Shown here one piece after another: positions 43,742 through 55,301 of a stretch of DNA of 64,000 nucleotides. The position numbers and the translations under genes were made by a program. The DNA comes from Kondoa malvinella (lineage: Eukaryota; Basidiomycota; Agaricostilbomycetes; Agaricostilbales; Kondoaceae). Position 1 is the first letter of the stretch, and each line of letters begins with the position of its first letter. The DNA is taken from assembly GCA_039545315.1 (NCBI GenBank), contig BCIM01000011.1, forward strand, positions 703,419-767,418, in the 5' to 3' direction. The notes below the pieces were generated by a model. It made no database searches. It saw nothing but the letters and a program-made list of their open reading frames with translations, and was not told the origin of the DNA.

Positions 43742-43875
43742 AGCACAAATGACTTGGCTGCGAGCAGACAAAGTGCATGATGACGTAGAGCGGCCATCTC
43801 TATCACTTCACTCCGAAAGCGGCCCATCAGCGCTGTAGATGGAGCAGGCGATCAGCTAGTCCAGCAATCCCAGCA

Positions 43876-44353
43876 ACAGTTTCTCCGCAAATCTGCTGAG
43901 GCAAAGTCACCAAAGTCCTTCGAGAGCATTACCTGCGACCTGATATACCCTGCGGCTCGCTGTACTGCGATCAATGCCACGACGTGTATGTATTTACTCA
44001 GGCCCCTACTCTGGCTGCCAACGGGCAAGAGGACTTGGATACCAGCGTCAGAAGCAAAAAAGCAACGAGGGCCAAACTGTCCTGTGCTCAGTCGTGATGG
44101 AAGAGAACCGCTTTCTGGCGATTTGGCTTCAAGGTATTACTTGTTGCTCGATACCAACATCGTTCTGCCATCAGGTTCGATTGGTTTATGAGTATATCCT
44201 CTCTGGCTTGCAGTCTCATGCCAGTTTGCATAGATGGACTTGTTGGAAGCTGCGAACTTTGGCGCAGACATCATCATCTTACAGACTGTGTTGGATGAAG
44301 TGCGGCATCGATCGTTGCCTTTGTACAATCGTTTGAATGTCCTCATTATCTGA
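43876..44353 (+). pseudogene. Truncated Dis3/Rrp44-like PIN region
   Basis: Dis3 is the catalytic subunit of the RNA exosome, normally near 1000 residues with CR3, PIN, cold-shock, RNB and S1 domains. Here only the start is found: GKVTKVLREHYLRPDIPCGS-LYCDQCHD (CR3 cysteines), RYYLLLDTNIVL, MDLLEAANFGADIIILQTVLDEVRHRSLPLYNRLN. The expected IVLHQ-MDLLE junction is broken by one extra C (GTTCTGCCATCAG where GTTCTGCATCAG would fit). After YNRLN the frame hits a TGA at 44351. No RNB or S1 sequence exists before the P450 at 44712. The first CR3 exon junction near 43900 is also unclear. A decayed partial duplicate is the simplest reading; local assembly damage is the alternative. Confidence 0.65.
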
Positions 44354-44711
44354 ACTCGGCGAACGTGTCGTGAACACATATCGTAACAGCTACAAAGCCT
44401 ACTGTGTTTATAGAAGAAGAGTCCCTGCGCTGCATTCGGCTGCTCGTGCCGTATCATCTTCGGACAGCAGCCAGCAGTTCAGACATGAGGAATGTAAAGT
44501 GATCATGTGAGGGACCGATATAGCCTCTATGTACTTGTAGCTGAGAAAACGTGCCTAGAGTACTATTTGTCCCAATAGCCCATCACTATCAACTGGTCCG
44601 CTGCTTTCTGGCTGTCGTTCCCGCTCCATCGGTCTTTTCTTTACGACCGAATTTGATCCTCCCGCATTTACTGGAGTCCCGCTTGCTACAGCTCAGCGTC
44701 CTCGCAGCGAC
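44354..44711. other. Intergenic region upstream of second P450
   Basis: No gene seen. It should contain the P450 promoter. Short frames here look like remnants continuing from the Dis3-like fragment but show no conserved motif. Confidence 0.4.
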
Positions 44712-46682
44712 ATGATCCAACTCGACGCATTTCCAATAGCAGACGTCAGACAAGCTTTGATTTATACACCACTGGCATTGCTCTTGACTCTAGCGACATG
44801 GATCAGCATTGACTATGCTCGAGTACTCAAGCAACGCCAAAGTCTCCCACCGTGAGTCTCTTCTACTTTTCGAGGAGAGGCTCGAGCGATTGCTACAGTG
44901 GGCCTTTCCCTTATCCTCTCTGGGGTAACCACTTCCACATCACAAAGTCCAAATGCTGGGTACAATTTGCAGACTGGGCAAAGTACTGTAGGTCACTATT
45001 CTTGTCATCAATGCTCGTCTGACAATTGATACAGACGATAATCCACTATTGACAGTGTGGATCGGTCGCAAAGCATACATCTACTGCCATGATGCAACTA
45101 CAGCGACAGATTTGATGGAGAAGCGGGCAGAAATCTATTCTTCTCGTCCCAAGATGATTGTGATGGGCGACTTGCGAGGCAGCACTGGCAAAGATCAAGT
45201 CGCACTGGAGTACAACAATCAATGGCGACTGCATCGAAAGCTCATGCACACTGCTGTTGGGGTTCAGGCGATCAAGGGGCACAGGCCTGCTCAATCTTAC
45301 GAGGGCAAGCTGCTGCTTCGTGATCTGCTTTTGAACGGGAAAGATTTCGAAAGCGCCATTGAGCGATACAGCGTTAGCGTTGTGTCAATCGTAGGATGGG
45401 GTGAGCTTTCTTGCCTGATAGATGGTGGATTCTCTAATTTATTCTAGGCCGGAGAATCGATCGCATGAACGATCCTGTCGCTCGGGCTGCCCTCAAGTTC
45501 ATGGAAAGCGTCGATATGATTCTGCCCGGTATATACATGTCCGAGACCATACCTGAACTGGTCAAGCTACCTCGTTGGATCTATGCATTGCCTTCCAATA
45601 TCTCTACCGTGTCAAAGGACATTTTCAGCTACGTCGGTTGATATTTCTGCTATACCTGACTGTCCTGATCGTGGTATAGTTCTATCAAATGTCATCTGAA
45701 GGAGCAGAAGCACAAGAAGACAACTTTGCCAAACGTCTCCTCAAAAGTCAAGCGGATCACGGATTGGCGAACGATGAGATTGCGACGCTCACTGTCAATC
45801 TGATCGGTGGCGGTGTCGATACTACGACCTCTACTATGATATCAGGCGTGCTTGCGCTTTGTGCGTTTCCAGAAGTACAAAAGAAAGCACAAGCAGAGCT
45901 CGATCGGGTTGTTGGGCGAGAGCGGATGCCGGACTTTCAAGATGAAGCGGAGCTGCCATACCTCAAGGCTTTGATCAAGGAAGTACTTCGCTGGAGGTCT
46001 GTCGCCGTGATGTCCGGTATTCCGCATTGCAACATTCAGGACGACTATTACCGCGATTACCTCAGTACGTACATTCTCGTTGATTGAATCCAGCTGTTGA
46101 CGCTACTTTTGTGCAGTTCCAAAGGGCACACCCATAGTTGGGTGAGTGCGCCGAACCTTTGGAATATCGAGATTGACTATCTTGCGCCAGCAATCTGTGG
46201 GGAATCCATCGAGATGAAACGCACTTTCCTCAGCCCGATCTTGTCATACCCGAACGCTATATTGCTGGACACGAGAAGGAGCTGCCAATCCCCTACCCTA
46301 ACAATCAAGGCATCAGCTCTTTCGGATTCGGTGAGTGAGAGACGCAGCATCTCTAGCACCGCTAATGTCGCTCTCAGGCAAAAGGATTTGCTCGGGCCAG
46401 CCTCTCGCAATGCAGGGCTTGTTTCTTTCCTTGTCTCGCATCATCTGGGCATTTCATATTCAACCTGGTGTCGACGCGAATGGCAAGGAGATTCAAGTCG
46501 ACTACTCGATGGACAGCTATACCGATTCTGAAAACATGCGACCAAAACCATTTCAAGCAAGATTCACTCCGAGGGACGAGGATATCAAGCAGCTCATTCT
46601 CGAACAGGCGGAAGATGCGCGCGAGGCTCTGCGGGTCTATGACGGGGAAAGCAAGCTAGCAGCGCCTTACTGGATTGATTAG
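44712..46682 (+). CDS. Cytochrome P450 monooxygenase (second)
   Basis: Microsomal P450 of roughly 540 residues. The N-terminal anchor is ALIYTPLALLLTLATWI, then LPPGPFPYPLWGNHFHITK. The I-helix reads LIGGGVDTTTSTM with the oxygen-activating acidic/Thr pair, the K-helix EVLRWRSVAVMSGIPH has ExxR, and the heme loop is FGFGKRICSGQPLA with the axial Cys. About seven introns; one splits FGFG from KRIC. The long C-terminal tail (EQAEDAREALRVYDGESKLAAPYWID) is unusual for the family. It differs clearly from the P450 at 4320-6657, so the two are not a recent duplication. Substrate unknown. Confidence 0.88.
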
Positions 46683-47098
46683 TTGAATGCTACAAAGATG
46701 ATTCCTGCCAAAAAAGAGGAGCAGTGTTACTTCCGATTCTGGTGTAGTACGCTTGTCTGCGCTGGTGGCATACATCAGTAGCATCCAGGACAGCTATACT
46801 TATCTTCGTATCATACGATGATGCACAGCAGGCGCTGCTTACTTGCAAATGGTTGAATCTGCCCACTGCCCTTGTGCCCGATCAGCCGACCGCTGCCTAG
46901 GCTATTCAGACAGAGTCATAGTCATTTCGCTGCTGCAGTGCATCGCCATATACGTACATCCGAGGACCGCTTCGCCTCAATCGTGACGCCTTCTGAGCGG
47001 TGCTCTGTCAATTTCCCTGCTTTTCTCCTTGGTCAGACATCTGCTTCTGTGCTTTCGATACGTCGATAAATCAGTTGAACGTGCCAATTCGGCCGTCT

Positions 47099-49162
47099 AT
47101 GCACGCTCTACCAGATCTCCTTTACGCTTCTGTCGAAGAGCTTTCGGCTGGATTGACGAGTTGCCATTTCACTTCGCTTGATCTTGTCACATCGTACCTA
47201 GCAAGAATTCAAGAAGTGAATCCAACGCTCAAGACGGTGATCGAAGTCAACTGTTACGCGGCATTCGACGCTGAACGCCTCGACGATGAACGGAAGCAGG
47301 GCAGCGTGCGCGGTCCTTTACACGGCTTACCTATATTGGTAAAAGACACCTTGGCTACTGCACGACCTGAGTAAGTGCACACGATCCTGCCTTCGGACTC
47401 GACTAAGAGCTGTGTTCAAACAGCCAGACCTACATGAACACGACTGCAGGTAGCTATGCCCTTCTTGGATCTGTGCCTTCCGGCGATAGTACAGTAGTGG
47501 AAAAACTCAAGTATGTCGCATCATACTGTCTGCATTAACAATAGCTAATATTATCTTTAGACAAGCTGGTGCGCTTATTCTGGGCAAGGGTAAGGCATGC
47601 ATAGTTGTCTCAGCATGTGTTCATACCTTCTTCAGCAAATCTCACCGAATGGGGCAACTTTCGCTGCAATCCAGACTCTGATGGGTTTGTCTCTCACAAA
47701 CAGCCCGGGCCATGACTTATCTACTTGATAGTGGATGGTCAGCACGTGGTGGAAACAACATTGGGGCATACTACGAGGCGCAATGTCCAGCCGGCTCTAG
47801 CAGCGGCTCAGGCGTTGCTCCGTCCGTTGGTCTAGCGCCTATTGCTATAGGAGGTATGTATACACGATATGCATGTACCTTGTCAAGCTGATCGCATCAT
47901 CAAGGTGAAACATGCGGCTCTATAGTAGGGCCCGCAGCCAGAAATAATGTGGTGAGTTGTACTCTGTCGTTGACGGCCATGTCAATGACTTTCGCGACCA
48001 GGTCGGAGTCAAACCTACACCTGGTCTCGTGTCTCGTCATCTCGTGATCCCAATATCTTCCACGAAAGACACTGTCGGTCCGATGGCAGGCGACGTAGCG
48101 ACGTGCGCGGCTGTGCTGCAGGTCATCGCAGGCAAAGATGACCGAGACAGCCTGACGGAAAATATACCGTTCGAAACAGTTCCGGACTACCTCCAAGCCT
48201 GCAACAAGGAAGCGCTGAAGGGAGCCCGTATCGGTCGGTTCAACCATCATTATTCATCGACGGATGCTGACTCGTCACGATAGGTGTCCCAACTTCCTAC
48301 ATGGAGGCTATCTGCAACAACAAGAGCATTTTCTTACATCAGGCAGAGGTCGACAATTTCAACAGTATTCTGTCTGCTTTCGAAGCATCTGGTGCTGCTG
48401 TCATCCGAGATGTCCAATTCAAGGAACACTTTGACAACATCACTCAAGCGACTGATGACGATACAGTCGAAGAGGCCGAATTTGCAGAAGCACTCGCACG
48501 CTATCTTGAACAATTGACGCACAATCCGGCTGGCATCAAGAATATACATGATCTTATGAAGTCTACAGCAGACTGCCCAGCCGAAGAAGCTGCCGAGCAC
48601 AATATGGTTTGTCTTCAGTGTGGTGTGCCCCGAATGCTGGCTCATATTTCGGCAGGGCATTTGGGACAGGATTGTCGAGCGCAACCTGAACACAAGCTCT
48701 CCCGAGTACAAAGCAGCTATCAAGCGGAACACATACATTGGCGGAGAAGGCACCTTGCTCGGCGCTCTTGAAAATGTGAGCCCTCCACTTATCATGCCAA
48801 CTTGGCTTATTCATGTCTTGCTTCAGCACGACTTGGACGCTCTTGTCGTGCCTACAAGCTGCGCTTGGAACATTGCAACACTGGCTGGCTACCCAGTAAT
48901 AACAGTGCCGGCTGGATTCAGTTCGCCCAACGCTGAATTGGTATCGAACAAGCGTGGAACCTACAATAGCTCGGGCCCAAATAAACCATATGGGTGTGCA
49001 CGGTGCCTTGACAGCTGTACAGGCCTAACACAGCTCTGTAGCATCTCTTTCATCGGGCGCAGATTCAGTGAAGAGAAGCTCTTCAGTTTAGCCTACGCGT
49101 TTGAGCAAGCTACACAGGTGAATCAGATCGTCAATTCAGTAATTGCGCTGATGCAAGAGTGA
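47099..49162 (+). CDS. Amidase-signature family hydrolase
   Basis: Ser-cisSer-Lys hydrolase that cleaves amides. The catalytic Lys is in GLPILVKDTLAT, the cis-Ser and nucleophile Ser are in QCPAGSSSGSGVAPS and GGETCGSIVGPAARNN. Further conserved stretches are ANLTEWGNFR, SRHLVIPISSTKDTVGPMAGD, DALVVPTSCAWNIATLAGYPVITVPAGF and GVSFIGRRFSEEKLFSLAYAFEQAT. The start MHALPDLLYASVEELSAGL is the usual N-terminal helix without signal peptide. About ten introns. Similar fungal proteins are annotated as glutamyl-tRNA amidotransferase A-like or general amidases; the absence of GatB/C partners suggests a stand-alone amidase. Confidence 0.87.
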
Positions 49163-49494
49163 TATAGATCCGACGGAAGGTGCAACCTTTGCCTCAGTGT
49201 ACTCCCTTGACGCAATTGAAGGATGTCATGACCCGGCAGTGAGTTACAAGGGAATTGGGTTCGCTGCACGGTGAAGCGTTTGATCGTCACAACGAGCAAG
49301 GTTGCAAGGTGGAAGTATGAACGAGGTTCCATTGAGCAAGGTGGAATTCAATTTTGGTTAGACACCGCGACTCTACGCGTCCTTATACCAAATCGACCAT
49401 TTGCCTTTCATGTTACTACTGTCTGTGTCTTGATACCGGGCTCAGCAAATACCGTAGCGGCCGTCGTTCTTTTGCATTCATCAACATCTCACAC

Positions 49495-51774
49495 ATGGCT
49501 CGAGTGCTGAAGCGGCCTGCACCTGAGCCTGTCAGCGATACGAGCTCGTCGTCAAGCAGCAATTTCGCGTCTCAGAAGTCGCTTCGCTTGTCTGTCTTCT
49601 CGGCCAATCTCAGAATCCTGAGTGAGCGTCATCGCGTCGCTCCGTTTCGCTTGGACTCAGATTCTTGCTGCCAGTCGTCGAAGACAAGCTTGAGGATGGA
49701 GAGAAGCAACTCTACGAATCCCTGGTATCGAAATATGGCGGTCGCATCGTTCAGTCACCTGAAGACGCCGAAGTCATTGTGACCCAAATGAAGAGTCCTA
49801 AGCGACTGGCTAGATCTGTTCCGCAATCATTATGGCCTGATAAAACCTTTGTACCTCTTGTCTGGATCAAGCAATCGATAGACCAAGAGAAGCAGATGCC
49901 GTTCGCTCTCTTTGCATTAACATTCGACGATAAGGCAAGACCGCTCGAGTCAGTTACGCAAGCCTCACGAGTCGATATACCTGTGGCTTCTACTTCTTGC
50001 CAGCCAGCAGACCAACCTTCTTCGGCTAACGTTCCAAGGGCAAGGAAGTCAGACTCTCTTCCAGCTGTACACTACTCGATCGAGGAGCTCCAAGCAAAGT
50101 ACAAGAACTCTACTCTAGCTTGTGATCGCTTCTGTCCGCTGGTCTGCTGTAATGAAGCGTTAGTACAAGAGCTCGGTGTCATCAAGCTTGGGAGGTTGCT
50201 GCTGGAGGGCAATGAGACATCCGCTTTGTCGTACAGTCGAGCTATATCTGCTATCAAGGGCTACCCTTGGCCTGTACGTCCTTTCCTCGCCGCTCGACAT
50301 CTGCTGAGCTGCGGCAAGATTACGACCAAGACAAAGTACCACACAATCAAAGGTATCGGTCAAGGAGTTGCCAGCAAGGTAGAATCCCGCACTGCTCACT
50401 TGCCATCGAGCTCACATTCCGTAAAGATAGACCAATACTTTCGGACTGGCAGAATGCAAGATGCGGACACATATCGAAACAATCCGAAACTAGCTGAGCT
50501 TCGCAAGCTAGAGTGAGTCAGCAATTCGTGTGTCAGTCCGCCGTCAGCTTAGGCAATCGGACTAAGGCAAGTCTACGGCATCGGCGCTCACACGGCTCGC
50601 AAGTTACATGACAAGGGCTATACGACGCCCGAGAAATTGCCAGAGGAATACAACATTGAGTGGACGAACGAATTTGCGCAAAAGTAAGCCAACCATACGA
50701 GGCTTCATTGGTGCTAATTCTACAGCAGAATTCCAAGACAAGAAGTGGAAGAGATTGCTGAATTAGTAGCCCAGCATTTGGAGAAAGTCAGGCCAGGTGC
50801 TGAATACTGCATTACTGGAGGGTTTGTCTAGCTCTTTCATTCAGTCACGACGCTGAGACCTTAAGACAGGTATCGCCGAGGCAAACCAGCTAGTAACGAT
50901 ATCGACATTGTCATGACTCATCGAGAGGAAGGAAAGGACAAGCACATGCTGAAGGAATTGACTGATAGCTTGAAAGCGGATGGTGCGTCGGATCAATCAG
51001 GGTAGAGTCATTGCTGACTCATTTCAGGTATTATCGTCAATGTCATTTATCAAACCTTCACTGGCACAGACCGACCACCTGGCGCGCAAAACTTTCACGC
51101 CTCTAGGCTTGATCCGTAAGCCAAGCATGTCTAAATTCGCTGCCCTTGGCTGATTATATGGTACGATAGCTTGGACAAAAACTTCTGTGTTTTCTTGCCG
51201 CCAAAGAGAGGTTGTCTGCAACAGATACATCGACGCGTAGATCTCATAGTGACGCCATAGTGAGTGCTTTCTTCCATTCGGTAAGGATTTCCGCTGATTG
51301 GATGAAAGTAAATACTACTGGTAGGCATTCAATAGTCCAGGGGATTCAGTACGCTTAATCTGTGACTAGGACGGCGATCGTTGGCTGGTCTGCGAGTAAT
51401 TCACCCTATGATGGTAATCGAAAGGCTAATCTGACAGACAGGGATCAACGATGTTTGAGCGCGATCTCCGTCGCTGGGCACATACGTATGTCCTTTTTGT
51501 ACGCCAAACGCGCGGCGTCTAATGTCTATACAGAATGGATTATAAATTCGATAGGTAACCGTACAGCTTCTGCATGACATTTGTGCTGGCTAATTGACTT
51601 TCGATAGCGGCGGGCTCACCCACCGAACGACTTCAGAAGATTTCATTGCAGAATCCGAAGAGCATTTGTTTGAGCTTCTAAATTTGCCATATATACGTAC
51701 GTCTTTCTGAACACTCCAACGCGGCTCGGCTGATAAGACGTCAAGCGCCAAATTATAGGAACGCTGATATCTGA
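49495..51774 (+). CDS. POL4: Family X DNA polymerase (Pol4 / Pol lambda-mu type)
   Basis: Gap-filling polymerase for non-homologous end joining. The N-terminal BRCT domain (LRIL-IVEDKLEDGEKQLYESLVSKYGGRIV ... PLVWIKQSI) is followed by a Ser-rich linker, the 8-kDa domain and a helix-hairpin-helix (YGIGAHTARKLHDKGY). The palm has EYCITGG-YRRGKPASNDIDIVMTH with the two catalytic Asp (DID) and HRRVDLIV with the third. It ends SGGLTHRTTSEDFIAESEEHLFELLNLPYI-PPNYRNADI after a last intron. GWSGSTQFERDLRRWA is the expected thumb segment and is spread over small exons near 51388-51480. An intron near 49620-49671 joins BRCT halves. Convergent with the LRR membrane protein, 85 bp apart. Confidence 0.88.
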
Positions 51775-51859
51775 AAACGGCACTGGTGATTCATTGCATG
51801 AGCATACACAAAAAACCTTTGTACAAAGTCCACGCATGCATATTCCCGCCCTACAGCTC

Positions 51860-53623
51860 TTAATGACAAGGCCCGCACCGTTGCACTGAAGTGCCGGTAA
51901 CTGAGCAGCTGGTGAGCCTGTTTGACTGGCAGATTGAAGGAGGTAATTCGCCGACTAAGCTCGGGTTGCTGTTGACACGTAAGGTCGTCAGATTTTGTGG
52001 TAGGTTGGGTAGACTTGACAGGTCATTGGTGGCCAAAGATCTAGGTACAATGGTCAGCTGAGACTTTGCTGATTATGCGCAAGACTCACAGTGACTCGAG
52101 CGCATCGAACGCGGCCAGGTCGGGCATTGGGCCAGCGATCGAAGCATTTGAAAGGTCAAGGGATGTCAGGCTCTTCCGTAGACTGCCCGAAGAAGCGATA
52201 CGGTCCAGGATTGAGTTGTCGCCCAGGTATTGATCGGACAATATACTGAAGCAACACTCAGCAGAGGTCTACGAAACATAATGTAGCTCTCACATCGTGT
52301 GTAGGTCTGCATCCTGTATGCTTTCCGGCAGGGCATTGGATAGTCCCGCGTTGTTGATCAGGGTGTAGGATTCGAGTTGATCCAGATGACGGAACAGGTC
52401 GTCAGGAAGTACAGCTTGTAGACCGGTCGATTCGAGGTGAAGCGCTTTGAGCTTCTTGGCTTCTGGCCAGAAAGAAGAAAAGAGAGGACCGGATGGGGAA
52501 ACGCCATCACCGACGATAGTCAAAGCCGTCAGAGACGAGCCGAGTAGACTGAAAGTAGCTGGTAAAGAGCTTGGTACAGCCGGAGCGACCAAGGTACTAA
52601 ATGAGCAGTTCAGTGGGAAACATCAGGCTGCTGGTACCGCTTACATGTTGGCAACTCGTTCATCCTCGTCACATGTCACGCTTCCCCAATTGCAATATTG
52701 AGCGTCCGACATCCACCTTGCATTATTCAAATCCCCTCCGACTGTTGAGCTGACATTGCTTTGGTCGCTTGTGGCCATGTAGATATCAGACAGGGCGCAG
52801 AATTGCAGGGCTGCTACAGCTGCATCTACGTCTTGATTGCCCGAGAGAATCGGAACACAGCTTCGGCAAGGATAGGAAAGTGGATCCGAGTTTGCTGTGA
52901 GCTGGAAGAGGGAAACGCAGGCTGACAGAAATCAGCACAAGTATAAGATGGCAAGTAGGTAGACTCACTAGCATAGTTGGAAGCCGTCGCACTACCCGCA
53001 CTACTGGCACTCGCGGTCGAATCAAATACCACGACTGATTCACTGACTAGAGGCAGTAGCTTATAGTCTAGAATTAGAAGATTCACGACCAAGAGGGTGC
53101 CCAAAACTGCCAATACGACGCTGAGGCAGCGATGTGGCGTGCAGATCTTCCTTCGCTTTTTTGCTGAAGGTGAAGCTGCCTTTTCTACGTCGTGTTCTTC
53201 CCAAGGACAGAGCTGGAGACGGCGCAATCCATTGATCTTCTCACTGAAGTCAATTGGCTGTGGTGCTGGAGCTTGGGATCGAGTTGGGACCCAAGTCTGA
53301 CGTTGCGTTTGAGGAATTGGTAGGGCAGGAGGTAAGCTTCGAGGTGCGGCGAGGTCGGAGAAAGGTGGTTGTTCTTGTTCTGGATGGGCAGATCGTGCAG
53401 GGATCGCAATCAGGGAGAAGCGTTCCACGAATCGACCCAAATTCAGGGATTTGACTTTGGCGCTTCTTGCTTTTGGTATCTTTTCGCTTGAAGGTGCGCG
53501 CTGCGAGTATGTTGGTGGCCTGATGAGTTGTCTAGTGCTTGTTTTCGGCACGGAAGGGCCAGCTTGACCTGTCGCTGGTGTGACAGGGGAGAAATATGAA
53601 GGAAAGTCTGAAGTTGAAGACAT
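51860..53623 (-). CDS. Type II membrane protein with extracellular leucine-rich repeats
   Basis: A Pro/Ser-rich basic cytoplasmic part of about 165 residues leads to a transmembrane helix (CLSVVLAVLGTLLVVNLLILDY). The rest is a Ser/Thr-rich stalk and a Cys-containing LRR domain (WMSDAQYCNWGSVTCDEDERVANM, then repeats such as LKALHLESTGLQAVLPDDLF, LTSLDLSNASIAGPMPDLAAF, LTTLRVNSNPSLVGELPPSIC). The WxGVxC-like cap plus LxGxLP repeats resemble plant-type extracellular LRRs and fungal surface LRR proteins. It ends SVQRCGPCH. Topology N-in/C-out is inferred because there is no N-terminal signal. Role unknown; cell-wall or surface sensing is possible. Confidence 0.7.
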
Positions 53624-55301
53624 GTTTGTATATGTTGGAGGAGAGTGGTAGTAGGATTAATGGAAAGAGCGAGAGAAGCAAAGACAGATCGTCCATCAAC
53701 TGCGCACGAACAATAGCCATAGCGCTTCCAATAGGCCAAAGTGTGACAATAGGCCAAATGATGGGACATTGTCGCAAGTGCTCCGACGTAATGAGCACGG
53801 TCGCAAGGTCACGCCGCGCTTTGTATGTGCGTACAAAAGGCCAGCTTAGCCGGGAAAGCGCAGGTTAGAACAGGCCAAACGTCGGAAATTGCTGAACCAG
53901 TTCGCACAGCAGAAGCGGACTCGCAATTTCGAGCTGAGAATGAGCACACGAGGGCTTCGACCAGCAACCAGCAGGAACCAGCAGAAGAGATAAGAATATC
54001 GAGCAATGCAAGACAGATATTCACGAGCAGCTGAGGCCGAGTCGCAGGACCCGTTCGTATTTGCGCGTCCAGTAAATCGCTTGACTATAGTGACAAGACC
54101 ATATGACGACTCGTGACTTGTAGCGCATTACCGAATTTCGCTGTCCTTTGGCGAAAAGTTTGCGACATATTTTGAACCAACACCATGACTTGAGTTGATG
54201 TCTCAAGAAGCCTGCATTGGTGTATCAGCAGGCAGTCACTCTGTGATACATGCGCGCCTGTCGATGACAACGCATACTAGCTTGAAAAAGGTGAGGTCGA
54301 CTTTTTCTCGTCTTGCCTATTCTATTCTATTCTATTCTGCTTCTGCACTACACACGATGACCAAACAAAGAGAATGAACAATCCAAAGCCGGTTATAAAA
54401 AGGATCTCTGTGCTGTTCTGCGACTCTAGAACCCTTCACAGGGAGCTGCTTCGTTGCGGTGCTGGATTTTATATGGGGACCACATACACTTGACCTGAAA
54501 TCTTCTTCTGTGCACGAATGTTTGCCTTTGAAAGCTGCAGAGACTGATTCGGCGTTCTTTCTAACAGGTGAATATCGATTTCCTCCATTCTCTAGGCTTC
54601 GAACAAAGTCCTGTGATGCTACTTTACACCTTCACATCTTTTGTGCACTGAAGTCTGTCTCACTTGTGAGCGGACTACATTGATGATTGTGTGCATATTT
54701 TAAGTTTCGTAAGTTGTTCTCATGCCGTTGCTCGCGTTAATGCTGACTAGCTTCTTGCAGAGCCTTGTATGGTCAATTTTCAGATCTTATTACATGTCGC
54801 TGACTATTTCTGACAGGTCTGAGGACGCTTTGCCTATCAATGTCACGTCGAGAAGGATCTTAGCTGACGTTTGTCATTTGGTCCTACAGGCTTGCGTTCT
54901 TTGTTTCTTGTACATCCGGTAAGCTTCCTATTCTTACGCATACTATTCCTTCCTCCCTTCCTGATGATCTACCACTGACGGGCGGACTGATTTTGATCCC
55001 AATGTTGTCGCGGGGACACTGTACAAACCCGTCCCCCTTCATTGTTGTCGACGCTTGGGAGTATGTAGATGTTTTAATGTTAGGCTTCTGATCTCACTCT
55101 CTATACATCTCTTTGTGTTTTTGAGATGTCGAGTGCTGACTTGCTTGGTTGCGACAGGTCTCTGCATCGGCAGCTTCTGGTCTGGGTCGAGCGTTTGCAT
55201 GTGTATAGATCAAGAGACGAATGTATATCCTATCTCTGACCTATCTGTGACCGTACACATCATGAGATCGTCACTTGTTGTTCGCTTGACCCCATTCAAC
55301 C
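53624..55301. other. 1.7-kb region without a recognised gene, rich in splice-like signals
   Basis: No protein domain is seen on either strand. A TATA-like TATAAAAAG sits near 54395. A short (TATTC) microsatellite lies at 54317-54337. On the plus strand, well-formed intron signals recur: GTAAGT at 54710 with GCTGACTAGCTTCTTGCAG ending near 54760, GTATGG...TTCTGACAG (to 54816), and GTAAGC at 54920 onward. Several AG|GT junctions occur (about 54569, 54816 and 55158). This may be the spliced 5' leader of the Hub1 gene or a non-coding transcript. I found no tRNA-like or snRNA-like sequence. Confidence 0.35.
54317..54337 (+). repeat. Pentanucleotide microsatellite (TATTC)n
   Basis: Four consecutive copies of TATTC in intergenic DNA. 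No neighbouring element explains it. Confidence 0.8.

Noticed and set aside
44137..44457. Minus-strand frame of 106 codons
   Set aside because: Complement of the Dis3-like fragment, whose PIN motifs are clear on the plus strand.
54360..55300. tRNA or spliceosomal snRNA gene
   Set aside because: I looked for a TTCGA-type B box, U1/U2/U4/U5/U6 core sequences and cloverleaf-compatible arms and found none.
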